Assembly (NCBI GenBank): GCA_947462335.1
Contig: OX381706.1
Location: 19,382,784 to 19,446,783 of the forward strand
Source: Harmothoe impar
Lineage: Eukaryota; Annelida; Polychaeta; Phyllodocida; Polynoidae
Reading direction: 5' to 3'
Length of the DNA: 64,000 bases
Shown here: positions 50,650-59,900 of the stretch, in pieces
Layout of the letters: each line of letters begins with the position of its first letter
Position numbering within the stretch: position 1 is the stretch's first letter
Translations under genes and position numbers: made by a program
The notes under the pieces: model-generated
The model's input: only the letters and a program-made list of their open reading frames with translations
What the model was told of the DNA's origin: nothing
Databases searched by the model: none

Positions 50650-51972
50650 TTAATATTCCACTGTCACCATTCTAGATTCAGAAACTGTGTACAATCCTGG
50701 GGTTAACATATACAGAACGGCTACAACCGATTTAGTCAGGTTCGCTTTAAATCTCAATTCTAACCTGGTGTTAGCCTTTCTTATAATTGGGAATACTCCA
50801 TCTTTCAAGTCGAGATGATTTTGAACGTTGAAACAGAACAAACAATTACCGTTTGCAAAATCTTTTTTAGAGAAAGAACTCCCTTGACCTCTGGTGACTG
50901 ACAGGAATGCTTCGTATTCTTCTGAGAATTTGTTGTTACCAAAATCGGGTTCCATAGGTCTGTCTGGAACGCTGTGAGATCCTACTTGCAGTGATATGTA
51001 GTTCACATTGAAATGTTCAAAATTAAAAGGGGACTTTGTTAAAGAACCTGTGTATGCATCCGAGTCTACTAAACCCAGTACAAGAAGGGTTGGTATGCGG
51101 TCAGCAAGAACTTGGGATATAGAAAAAGAGTTTACGTTAGCTGGAATTACATGATTTCTCATATACACTCTAGGATATGCATATGTCGCGTTTTTCCCGC
51201 TAGCCAATAACTCACTATGACGCACTAAAACTTCTGCTCTGATTTTTACATATGTCACAGTGAGGTACATACTTTCTATTTTCACTTTATACTTTGTATC
51301 AGCAGTGCTCGCTATAAGTCTAAAAGCATCTAAAGACTGATAAAAAGTAATATATATGTTCATCCCGTTGATTAAAAATTTGTTCAATTTCTCTATGTAT
51401 TCTAAACCTATAGGACCCTTCACAACAACAGAGGATCCAGATTTAGTTAGTGAGTGTCTAGCGATCAATCCAGCATTGGGATTTTCCACTTTAGCTGTCG
51501 GTGTGCATGTTCCAACTCCTTGGGTCGAATCTTGAAAATATCCACGCTGTTCACCTACTGAGGTCTTGGCTTCTTTGTCCACCATAAGCAGCATTTCTAT
51601 GTAGTTCTTGTAAGGTGCCATAGATCCTACGTCAGGATTTATTTCAGTTCCCGACATTGTAACTGCTACTTGGCTGAAAATACTGGTCAAAGGTAAATTG
51701 GAAAGTGACACAAGATCTGTTTCACTTACTGTGTCATCAACCCCTTTAACAATTTTCATTTCAATTGTCATTGATGTATTAGCTCCATCTATGTATCCGC
51801 TGGTATATGGTTCGATTCTATATACTATCGGTGATCCTTCGCTTATGGCTGATTTAGGATAATACCTGACTCGTTCAGTATCTAATATCGACGTGTCCAT
51901 TTTTGGCGGATCAAAAACTGCAAGTTTAGAGGAAAATCCCTCTTCACTCTCACTGAACTTGTACTCTTGCAT
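50650..51972 (-). CDS. MCP: Polinton major capsid protein (double jelly-roll, hexon-like)
   Basis: 440 aa from ATG 51972. The protein has the features of the Polinton capsid family formerly called PY: a charged start, then an early LSNLPLTSIFSQVAVTMSG segment and a PYKNYIEMLL stretch, a long beta-rich body with few Cys, and a C-terminal half with PNFEHFNV-type and VGSHSVPDRP loops. In the family, the DJR protein forms the pseudo-hexameric capsomers of a T-number icosahedral shell. It is the first gene of the late block reading from the right end of that block, followed at its start by the core-like gene 24 bp upstream. The frame is intact. Assignment rests on pattern and context, not on a search. 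Confidence 0.85.
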   Translation of the reverse strand: MQEYKFSESEEGFSSKLAVFDPPKMDTSILDTERVRYYPKSAISEGSPIVYRIEPYTSGYIDGANTSMTIEMKIVKGVDDTVSETDLVSLSNLPLTSIFSQVAVTMSGTEINPDVGSMAPYKNYIEMLLMVDKEAKTSVGEQRGYFQDSTQGVGTCTPTAKVENPNAGLIARHSLTKSGSSVVVKGPIGLEYIEKLNKFLINGMNIYITFYQSLDAFRLIASTADTKYKVKIESMYLTVTYVKIRAEVLVRHSELLASGKNATYAYPRVYMRNHVIPANVNSFSISQVLADRIPTLLVLGLVDSDAYTGSLTKSPFNFEHFNVNYISLQVGSHSVPDRPMEPDFGNNKFSEEYEAFLSVTRGQGSSFSKKDFANGNCLFCFNVQNHLDLKDGVFPIIRKANTRLELRFKANLTKSVVAVLYMLTPGLYTVSESRMVTVEY

Positions 51973-51996
51973 ATTGATGGGTTTTTGGTTTCTAGT

Positions 51997-52449
51997 CTAT
52001 TTTTTCTTCGACTTCTTACTTCCACTCAGCTTGGTCTTTGACTGAGTATTTCTTTTGCGCTGCAGTCTTTTTATAGTTCTTCCGGTGGTGGATGTCTTTT
52101 TATTACTACGCGAGGTAGAAGGGGCGGACTTCTTTCTTGTTGTTGTTTTCTTTTTTTTAACATGACTGGTGGATGCCATGTTAAATGTTATATTTTGTGT
52201 ATCAGGACCGTCAGCACGTTTTTCTTTTTCTTTAGTTTGCTGTAAAACTTGTTGTACAGGAGATATTATCTTTGGATGTACTATTTTCTTGTCCGATTTT
52301 GATCCATTTTTTCCATTTGTTACTTTATGGAATGTATGTAATCCTGTGTCATCTGTGAAAATGTCAGAATTTGCACTCCTACTTTTAGATTTAGGATCTA
52401 TGCTCTTACTCCAACTCCCTACACTTATTCCGAGAGGGACTAAAACCAT
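51997..52449 (-). CDS. Basic core-like protein (150 aa)
   Basis: I choose ATG 52449, 12 bp after the minor-capsid stop; this gives 150 aa. The same frame is open upstream to 52623 over the minor-capsid 3' end, but without a better start. The N-terminus is MVLVPLGISVGSW; the last 60 residues are Lys/Arg/Ser/Thr-rich (KKKKTTTRKKSAP, GSKKSKKK). The composition and position resemble the DNA-condensing core proteins of adenoviruses and adintoviruses. No specific motif confirms homology. Confidence 0.65.
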   Translation of the reverse strand: MVLVPLGISVGSWSKSIDPKSKSRSANSDIFTDDTGLHTFHKVTNGKNGSKSDKKIVHPKIISPVQQVLQQTKEKEKRADGPDTQNITFNMASTSHVKKKKTTTRKKSAPSTSRSNKKTSTTGRTIKRLQRKRNTQSKTKLSGSKKSKKK

Positions 52450-52460
52450 TGTAAACTGTA

Positions 52461-53114
52461 TTATATTCTCCTCCTTATGTGAAGCGTGCAGTGCGTGACC
52501 AAGTTGGGGACTGTCACCGAGTTCCCAGCGCTGTCCTTTAAATACAGATGCACGTTGCACAAACGTTCCTGTGTCAGCGGGATATATCTCACGTGACCTG
52601 GTTGGAATACGCCTTCCTGACAATCCTTCAGTCTCACTGATGATAATATATTAAGCTGTGTTCCATTTAACACTGAAGGTTCAACCACGTCACAACACAG
52701 AAGAAGAAGAGAATTTAGTTTGGTATTTAAATCACTGTAACTTAGATTTATTGTATCAGTACTTTCCATAGAATTAACCGCATTTCCAGGGGTGCGGGTA
52801 CTAATGTCAGCCATACTAGTATTATTTTCTCCGTCATCTGAAGTTATTCCAGTAGAAGGTGGACTATTTGGAGATGTATTCACGAGTTCACTCGGCTGTT
52901 CCTCTGTGGACGTTTCATCTTGCTCCGTGCTGTCTGTGGCTGATCTTCTGTGAATTAGTGGGGGTTCTGTTTCCATGTAAATATCTATTAATCCAATTTG
53001 CCATGATTCGTTTCTACTGAAGAAATATGAAGTTGGTAAAGTCACCACGAAGTCGGTTCCTTTATTGTTGGTATGAAATCCAGAGTTGTTATTAGAGTTG
53101 AGATAAATGTACAT
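52461..53114 (-). CDS. Polinton minor capsid / penton-like protein (single jelly-roll)
   Basis: 217 aa from ATG 53114. It starts MYIYLNSNNNSGFHTNNK, then GTDFVVTLPTSYFF and WQIGLIDI, the typical opening of the Polinton minor capsid family (N-terminal strand with a TDFVV.LP segment). Residues about 55-115 are a Ser/Thr/Glu-rich linker, long for the family. The C-terminal beta segments end in LVTHCTLHIRRRI. In the virion the protein would occupy five-fold vertices. It lies between the integrase and core-like genes. Confidence 0.75.
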   Translation of the reverse strand: MYIYLNSNNNSGFHTNNKGTDFVVTLPTSYFFSRNESWQIGLIDIYMETEPPLIHRRSATDSTEQDETSTEEQPSELVNTSPNSPPSTGITSDDGENNTSMADISTRTPGNAVNSMESTDTINLSYSDLNTKLNSLLLLCCDVVEPSVLNGTQLNILSSVRLKDCQEGVFQPGHVRYIPLTQERLCNVHLYLKDSAGNSVTVPNLVTHCTLHIRRRI

Positions 53115-53139
53115 GATGATGTTATCCTGACGAGGGATT

Positions 53140-54270
53140 CTATATGTCTGACAGCTGTGACTCGGGGATCCACGTATTAAATCTTTTGGACCACCCCAAC
53201 CATTTCACCAACACCTCTACCCTGCGGTTCTTTTTTCCTCCGACTGTCCTCCTTTCTATTTCTTTTTCCACTTCATATATTGTTTCAGAATCCGGCGTAA
53301 CTAATGTTTTTTGAAGTTCCTCCTTGTAAAACTCTCCAACTATTATCTCATTATCCCAAGACTTTATTTGATATTTCTGAAATCCTTGATGCATACGTCT
53401 TTTGATTATAGTGTATATCATTTTACTCCATGAGTGGTCATAAGCTCTGTGAAAAGATTCTCTCAAGTATGAAATCCTTACTCTATCCCCTATTTCGAAA
53501 ATATAGCGTTTGTTTGGGCCAGTTTTCGTAGCTTTATCGTTCCTCTTATATTGCCAATGCCATAACTCAGATTTTTCCGTAGCACACATCGCGTCAGTAG
53601 GGGTAGAATTTAATGCAGAGTGGATAGAGTTATTGTAACCGTGTGTTACATCCTGTAATGTATCAACCCAGTTAAAGTTGTTGTTTGCTCGGAACATTCT
53701 AGCAATCCTCATTCTCAATGTTTGAATAACACGCTCTCCATGAGATGTTTTTATCTCATTACTAGTCAAATAGTGTTTAATTGCACGAGATATAAAGAAT
53801 TCTTTCATAGTTTGATTGACAAACTCGCTCCCATGATCACTGGCTGGTTCTTCGTTATGAGAAAAAATATCTTGATATGCCTGTTTTACTATTACGCCTT
53901 TCAAAGCGGTCAATGGTTGGGTGTATAAAAATCGTGTAAAAACATCTATGCACACTAAAATGTAAGCGTAACCATGATTGTCTTCCTTATGATATTTCAT
54001 GGAAAGACAATCACAATCCCACATTTGATCTTTGTAGCTGACAATAACTTTAGGACGTTTAAATGTCTTTCTTGCAGGTTTAAAAACAGCATAAGCATCT
54101 TGTGATGCTAGCCAGTTTTTTATCCTCGTTAAAGTTATTTTATGTTGACCTTCAGATTTAACCGCTTTATAAACCGTGTTAGCACCTGTGTATCCTGCTG
54201 CATGATTAGCATCATAGTATATACTGTTCAAATAGTCATTTATTATTTTATCTTCTTTTTTTTGAGCCAT
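53140..54270 (-). CDS. INT: Polinton integrase with C-terminal chromodomain
   Basis: 376 aa from ATG 54270. Retrovirus-type rve core: first Asp at residue 87 (WDCDCLSM), second Asp at 145 (SDHGSEF), Glu at 179 (SHGERVIQTL), that is D, D-33-E, with TSNEIKTS before the Glu as in other Polintons. An SH3-like region follows near 255-285 (FEIGDRVRISY). Residues about 329-376 are a chromodomain (YEVEKEIERR, VEVLVKWLGW, NTWIPESQL). The aromatic cage can be read as Tyr, Trp and Trp. The enzyme would insert the element DNA; the chromodomain may steer it to methylated histone tails. All catalytic residues are intact. Confidence 0.93.
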   Translation of the reverse strand: MAQKKEDKIINDYLNSIYYDANHAAGYTGANTVYKAVKSEGQHKITLTRIKNWLASQDAYAVFKPARKTFKRPKVIVSYKDQMWDCDCLSMKYHKEDNHGYAYILVCIDVFTRFLYTQPLTALKGVIVKQAYQDIFSHNEEPASDHGSEFVNQTMKEFFISRAIKHYLTSNEIKTSHGERVIQTLRMRIARMFRANNNFNWVDTLQDVTHGYNNSIHSALNSTPTDAMCATEKSELWHWQYKRNDKATKTGPNKRYIFEIGDRVRISYLRESFHRAYDHSWSKMIYTIIKRRMHQGFQKYQIKSWDNEIIVGEFYKEELQKTLVTPDSETIYEVEKEIERRTVGGKKNRRVEVLVKWLGWSKRFNTWIPESQLSDI

Positions 54271-54301
54271 AATATAAAAATATTTTAATAAGTATTTAGT
54301 T

Positions 54302-55702
54302 CTATGTTTTATACAATCCTCTCCATCCCCCTGGATTCTTTCCAGCGTTTGTCCTCTTAGGTCTTGGGTTGTGACGTAATACAGTGGAAGAGTCAGACGG
54401 TGTAAATCCTGAGTCAGCTTTTTTGGATACAGAGATATCTTCAGATATAATTTTTGATCCTTGTGATGATTTCCCTGTTTCTATTTTACTGATAATTCTC
54501 TTTTTTTCAGGCGGAACGCCAGGTGGTGGCAGCCGCGCAGAAAGTGCTGGATTCGATGACAAAGGCTCCTGATCCTCCTTCAGACCCCGTGAGTTCTGAA
54601 CACCTCGATTCACCAACTGGTTCTGACGCTGCACAGCTACATCTGACTCCTTTTCAAGACGCCCGTCCCGAGTCCCCTGTACCGAGTCTTTACCCAGAGA
54701 AACAGCTGGCCCTAATCCGCGGTGATGAACTGGAACCGACAGCTCCTGTGATTGAACCTGTGAACCATGAGTGTCAGGATAAGGTTGGTCCTGATTTAAA
54801 TCAGGAGACGTCTTCTCTCCCACAGAAGGTAGAACAGGAAGTTTCTTCTTCTGATGTGCTCCAGTCAGATTACTCACATTCCACATCGAGCCCCACTCAC
54901 CCAAGTTCGACTGAGGACTTAATACAGGACTTGAGACCCTCTTTAATGGTTCCTTCTCCAGGGTGGCGGCCTGCTCCTCGTCAGATGTCTCTTCCTCCGA
55001 ATCCACACTCAAACTCAGTTCAGTTATGGTACTCTCCGGATCATTACGTGCAGCAACCTGTACCTCACGATTCCCCCTTTCATCAACAGGACGATCGATT
55101 TGACGTGATGTCAAACAATTGTGGTTCCCCTGTCCTGATGCCTGCCCCTCCGAGACCGGGGTCAATGACTTTTGGTGCTCCACACCTCTCTTCCAACGAC
55201 GTCGTGCATTCCCAGCAGGAAGTTCAGTATGATTCTCCTGTCTGTGATCCTTACGTCCCACGTTTACCTGCCGGTCTTTCCCGTCAAGTAACAGGTCTGG
55301 TTCGGAGGTTGGGGATCCCGAGATGTCAGAAATCGCGTGATGCTGAGATGCAGATTTGTGAGGTTCTGAGTGAACTGAACTCTCCGAGGAAGAGGTTACA
55401 GGTGTCTGCCTCTCCTTCAGATAGTTCCTCTTCTTCATATTCTTCTTCTGAGACAATACGTGCTGCTCATGATGAGGAGGAAGAGGGGAAGGATGATGTA
55501 GCTCGGTCAGCGGATGCGAGGACTCAGCGGTCGGACTCTCACCTTGTGAAGCAGATTTGTGATGAACACGGTCGTATTCCTCCGCTGTATGGCCGTCTCC
55601 GACCGCTGAGTCTACGTCCATAGAGTTTGTAAGTATTAAATCCTTCTTATGATTTTTTATTGTAGTATATTCTTCAAATGGTATCGTGATATATTTCCTC
55701 AT
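54302..55702 (-). CDS. Disordered Polinton late protein (466 aa)
   Basis: ATG 55702 lies five bases after the stop of the 104-aa gene. The short ordered start MRKYITIPFEEYTTIKNH matches a recurrent Polinton pattern (hydrophobic IP/VP then E-E-Y). The C-terminus RHNPRPKRTNAGKNPGGW is basic and ends Gly-Trp, also recurrent. Between them the protein is Ser/Pro/Glu/Gln-rich and probably disordered. It is expected in the late operon-like block and may be an internal virion component. A long frame on the opposite strand overlaps most of it (see findings). Confidence 0.65.
   Translation of the reverse strand: MRKYITIPFEEYTTIKNHKKDLILTNSMDVDSAVGDGHTAEEYDRVHHKSASQGESPTAESSHPLTELHHPSPLPPHHEQHVLSQKKNMKKRNYLKERQTPVTSSSESSVHSEPHKSASQHHAISDISGSPTSEPDLLLDGKDRQVNVGRKDHRQENHTELPAGNARRRWKRGVEHQKSLTPVSEGQASGQGNHNCLTSRQIDRPVDERGNREVQVAARNDPESTITELSLSVDSEEETSDEEQAATLEKEPLKRVSSPVLSPQSNLGEWGSMWNVSNLTGAHQKKKLPVLPSVGEKTSPDLNQDQPYPDTHGSQVQSQELSVPVHHRGLGPAVSLGKDSVQGTRDGRLEKESDVAVQRQNQLVNRGVQNSRGLKEDQEPLSSNPALSARLPPPGVPPEKKRIISKIETGKSSQGSKIISEDISVSKKADSGFTPSDSSTVLRHNPRPKRTNAGKNPGGWRGLYKT
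54523..55623 (+). other. Antisense open frame of 366 codons over the 466-aa gene
   Basis: On the + strand a frame without stops follows a good acceptor-like TCTTTTTTTCAG at about 54511, and it ends at the TAG at 55621-55623. The protein is Ser/Pro/Gln-rich with an acidic DEEEEGKDD stretch. Codon position 1 faces codon position 1 of the sense gene, so an open antisense frame can arise from composition. I record it as a possibility, not a gene. Confidence 0.25.
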
Positions 55703-55706
55703 TATA

Positions 55707-56021
55707 TTATATTATGGGCAGCAGTTTCTTTTTTACTGAAAGTAGTACTTCCAGTATTTTAATATGATATTTCTGCAGTATTGCAAGTCGTTTTTCTATA
55801 CTGACTTGTTTATCCGATAATGAGGTCAAAACCTTATTGTGTATTTGTATAAGATCCTTTGTTTTTCTGCTTACCGGTAGTCGTAAAATATTTCTAACAA
55901 TCTCAGAAATACACTCCACCTGCTTGTTAGATGCTGTTACAAGAAGACCCTCTGCCTGAACTTGGTCACTGGTCAGAAGTAATTTCAAGTAATATTGACA
56001 ATGTCTCAATCTTTTGGACAT
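55707..56021 (-). CDS. Conserved small Polinton late protein (104 aa)
   Basis: Starts MSKRLRHCQYYLKLLL from ATG 56021. The pattern is typical of a short helical protein found at this place in many metazoan Polintons: SKRL start, Leu-rich first helix, an ILRLPVS segment, KVLTSLSDKQVSIEKRL, and a hydrophobic end LLSVKKKLLPII. It is predicted all-helical and positively charged. It is translated just upstream of the 466-aa protein, with only four bases between stop and start. TTTATATAT at about 56114 (TATA on the reverse strand) lies about 95 bp upstream. The exact function is unknown; virion or membrane association is only a guess. Confidence 0.7.
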   Translation of the reverse strand: MSKRLRHCQYYLKLLLTSDQVQAEGLLVTASNKQVECISEIVRNILRLPVSRKTKDLIQIHNKVLTSLSDKQVSIEKRLAILQKYHIKILEVLLSVKKKLLPII

Positions 56022-56113
56022 GATGTTGAAAATTATGTATGCGTGTGTGTGTCAGTGGGATGTGTGCAGCCGTGAAATCCAATGTGAAATGAGGAGTGAT
56101 GGGTAGTATACAC

Positions 56114-56122
56114 TTTATATAT
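56114..56122 (-). promoter_or_regulatory. TATA box for the 104-aa/466-aa late genes
   Basis: The reverse strand reads ATATATAAA about 95 bp before ATG 56021. The spacing equals that seen before the polymerase gene. Confidence 0.55.
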
Positions 56123-56192
56123 CGGACGCACGTACCAAGGAATGCACAGAGAAACAGAGACACACAGACAGACACACAGACAGGCATACTTC

Positions 56193-56948
56193 TTACTCAT
56201 ATGTTATGAGATTTTCTCCTGGAAAAATGTTAGTGAAAATCCTAGCTTTCATACGCGGAGAATGTGACACCATGTGTCTGCTGACGTCACTAGGATGAAG
56301 AGAAATAAGCTGATATCCGTAAGCTTTTTTTAGAACACAATCACGATAGCTATTTTTTAACGTGTCTCCTAATCCAGTTTGTTTAGCCAATACATTTATC
56401 TGACTGACGTCCCTTGGATTACAAAGCACAAAGAAATAATGCGTATTCATAGATAAATTACGACTGCATTTTCCTTGTGCATACAAATTTTGTGCAATAT
56501 ATAAAACTGAAATATATTTATGGTGAGCATATTTTGTAAACAAATTTTGAGCTTGTACACTTTTAACTACTTCTTCCATTAAGTCATCCAATACCACAAT
56601 GCAATGTCTTGATCCGTCTGTAAAAATGTTCAGATCTTCTTCATTTGGGATTCCTCTTCTAAATTTGATCCCAGGTACTGTACGTCTCATTTCGGAAAAA
56701 AGAGGTTGATCCACTGTCATGCAGTACAACACCTCATGTACAGGCGTATCATATATGACATCCTTGAATTTCAATATTCTGTGAACAAGAGTAGTTTTAC
56801 CACTTCCGCTGACCCCTGAAACACAGCTATTGCATGGTGATTTCAAAGGAGGGAAAATAGATCCTTTTATTTCCTCCACGTAGTGATCCATTGTCAAATA
56901 ATCCAATATAAAGGGTAAGATGTGAAGTTGATCAGCACTGCGCTTCAA
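56193..56948 (-). CDS. ATP: Polinton packaging ATPase (FtsK/HerA, A32-like)
   Basis: The frame from 56948 begins with a TTG directly after a CAG acceptor-like site, so an upstream leader exon may supply the start; the first in-frame ATG is 56891 (232 aa). Walker A is GVSGSGKT (near residue 44 of the long frame) and Walker B is CIVVLDDLM (near 119). VLYIAQNLY and HYFFVLCNPRD follow, as in the sensor and arginine-finger region of the A32-like packaging ATPases. The protein would pump element DNA into the preformed capsid. It lies just after the polymerase gene; the polymerase stop is 39 bp upstream. Intact. Confidence 0.9.
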   Translation of the reverse strand: MKRSADQLHILPFILDYLTMDHYVEEIKGSIFPPLKSPCNSCVSGVSGSGKTTLVHRILKFKDVIYDTPVHEVLYCMTVDQPLFSEMRRTVPGIKFRRGIPNEEDLNIFTDGSRHCIVVLDDLMEEVVKSVQAQNLFTKYAHHKYISVLYIAQNLYAQGKCSRNLSMNTHYFFVLCNPRDVSQINVLAKQTGLGDTLKNSYRDCVLKKAYGYQLISLHPSDVSRHMVSHSPRMKARIFTNIFPGENLITYE

Positions 56949-56986
56949 CTGACCTTATTACTTATGTACATAGTACAATATAGCTT

Positions 56987-59900
56987 TCAGCTGTTCATGA
57001 AATCCAGGTCACATCTTAAGTTGTGCCAAAAAATGCTCATCATATCCGTGCCAGGAAAAGTTTGTGGATGTGATATTTCGGCCATTTTTGAACTGAGCCC
57101 GCATGTGAAATATCCATCAGTTCTATATCCGGGTTGTACAATTAAATAGTCTTTACTATCCTTTAAAGTTGAAATAGTTTGATATTTCATCATATTAATT
57201 TTCTGCCATAGAATATTTTGCATGATTTCATCCCGATCTGTATACCATGACTGCTTCAGTTCAATCATATTTATTAGCTTTTTTACCTTCATATAGTTTT
57301 TTGCTTTCAAAATATCCTCAGCAATGTCATCTCTTTCGTTGTAAACAGCCATTTCATATGCAAAAAGATGAGCAGCGGATGTGAAAACAGCTCCATGTTT
57401 TTGTAATGCAGCTTGATAATTTAAAGAAATACAGTGTTTTTCATCTTTCAGTACAAACGTATTATATTCTTCCCATGGATTTAATACTGATTTGAGGGGA
57501 ACCGTATCAATACCATTTGGCATAACAGTTCTTTTCACATAAAAAAAATTAAACCCTTTTCTTTTCTGTCTGTACGTCATAATTGTGTTATTCATAGGTT
57601 TGAATCCGATGTTTTCTGCTGATCCAATTTCTCTGTCCTTTAGTGCTTTTTCATATAACTGTTTAGAGCCGGTTACAGCTGTATTATTTATTCCCTTAGC
57701 TTTAACACAGTCTGGTTCATTCTCCCGTGTAAGATGATAAGTTTTAGAAGCCAGAGCAATAATTTCCACCCCAGACGCTTCTAACTTGAAAAGACCACGT
57801 TCCCTTTTGTCATACTTCATGTGTTTTGCACAACACTCTCTAGGAAACCATATATCATTACCTGCTCTGAATGGTTTTCCTGTTTGATCAAAATCATAGC
57901 AGTGATTATATATAGAATCATTGTATTCTTGCAATTTACTTGGTTTAATGACATCACGCAATGTTTTACCCGCAATACTAAGGTAAAGGCTGTCAGTGTC
58001 CATATGAGTCACCTCATAATCTTTCCGATCCACATAATAATCGATACAATCATAATAGAATTGTAACATTTTTAACTTTGCAGTTTGTAGAATTGTAAAA
58101 GCTAATTGAATAGGTATATCTAGTTCTATTTTCTTTTTAGTCTTCTCTATTTCAAAAATGTCACCCGGTAAATCTGTGGAGGATTTAAATGAAGGATCAT
58201 TTACAGCTAAATGTGCGGAATTAACGCTATGCACATATTTTACATCCGAATGTTTAGTTTTATCTAAAAGAAGCGAACCGTAACTAGCATTTCCAAGCAC
58301 TTTACATGTTTCTCCTAATATTTGTTTAGAAGGATCTATATCGCCTTGTCGTCTGGAAGTAGAGATATAATCACAAAATCCCTCAAAGCACTTTTCAAAC
58401 CGATACTCTACTACATCATACACCCTAGTAACTTCTAATCCTCTTTCTAAATACCATTTTAGCAAATTACTAGCTAAAAATATTTTTTTCGCAGCCATTC
58501 CACCTACTAGTAGTTTTCGTGTATCCGAAAATTCACCTGAAAGTTGTGAAAGACTGTAACTCTGCATAGTCGGTCCCCACTCATTGAAATGAATATTTGA
58601 ATTGCAGAAAATAGGTGACATTTCACTGAAATAATCATAAGGACTGACATCCCTTTCTTTACCTTGTGGCCACTTTTCTGGAACTTTTATATCCACTTGA
58701 ATAAATCCTGTCAGTGTTCCATTTTCCACATTTTGTAGTATAGTCTCAGTGCTGACAGGTCGAGGGTGTGACAAATAAAATTCAGGAAACATATTATTTA
58801 TGTAAGATCGTATAGATGGATTTTGTTTTTTCATCTTTGCAAATTCGCATTCATATATAACATTAAGATTTATATTTCTTTTCCTAATATAATCTTCACG
58901 TTCATATGTGGTCTTTCTCTTTTTTTCTTGAATTCTCATTGTTTTTTCGCTGTAAATGTTCTTCATTCCTCCATTCGCATTCCGATTAAATCCACATACC
59001 TCAGGGTCATGTCCATGAGTCCAACATCCGTTAAATTCATATCCCTGAGAAACTGGATCACCGTTATCATTCACACAGGTAGCAAACCCGTCCAGCTTAT
59101 ATGGACCCACGGGGAATTCTTTTCCTGAATTCAATTTATGCTGTATATCAACATTGTGTTTGTCGGCCATCCAATTCATCCATTGATACATTTCTAAATG
59201 AGACCAACTAACTTCAGGTTTAAATTTTTTTTCTTCCAATCTCCTAATTGGAAATAGAACAGGTAGTTCCTCCCCTAGCGCGAATAAATAAAGACCGTTA
59301 CAATCGTACCCTTCAATTGAGCCGCATATGCGATCTGAATTTGCACGAATAAAACTTTCTCCAACCTTTGCGTGTCTTTTAAAGACGATGCTGGGTCCTC
59401 CGAAAGCACATTTTTTAATTTTATGATATATGTCCTCATATGTTCGATCGAAACTGGTAAAGTATTTGTTGTTGTTGTTTGAATGTTTAAAAAGAAGTCG
59501 CCTCGCCACTCCGGGAGCTGATATTGCCACTTTGAAAACATCCACACCCATGTCGAAATAGTATTGCTGAAGCTTCTCCGCGCCTTGTACGAATGGAGCA
59601 GTATCTAAATTTGCATAATGCTCTAAGAAATGATGAAATTTAGACATTCCTTTCTCTTTCCATATCTGAAGTAGCTCATTATATTTTGTGACTCCATCCT
59701 TTGGTTCCACTCCTTTCCATCCTGATTTGATCCACTGTTCATGTTCAGCGTTTAAAACATTACAGTTTTTTAATTTGGAAAAAAATGAATGGTAGCCGGG
59801 TAACTGATTGAAATAAAGCTTATCCACACTGTCGAACCACTCATATGGAAAATAACTTTTTGATTCTTGGACATCATACGCCTGTAAGAATTTGGAATAG

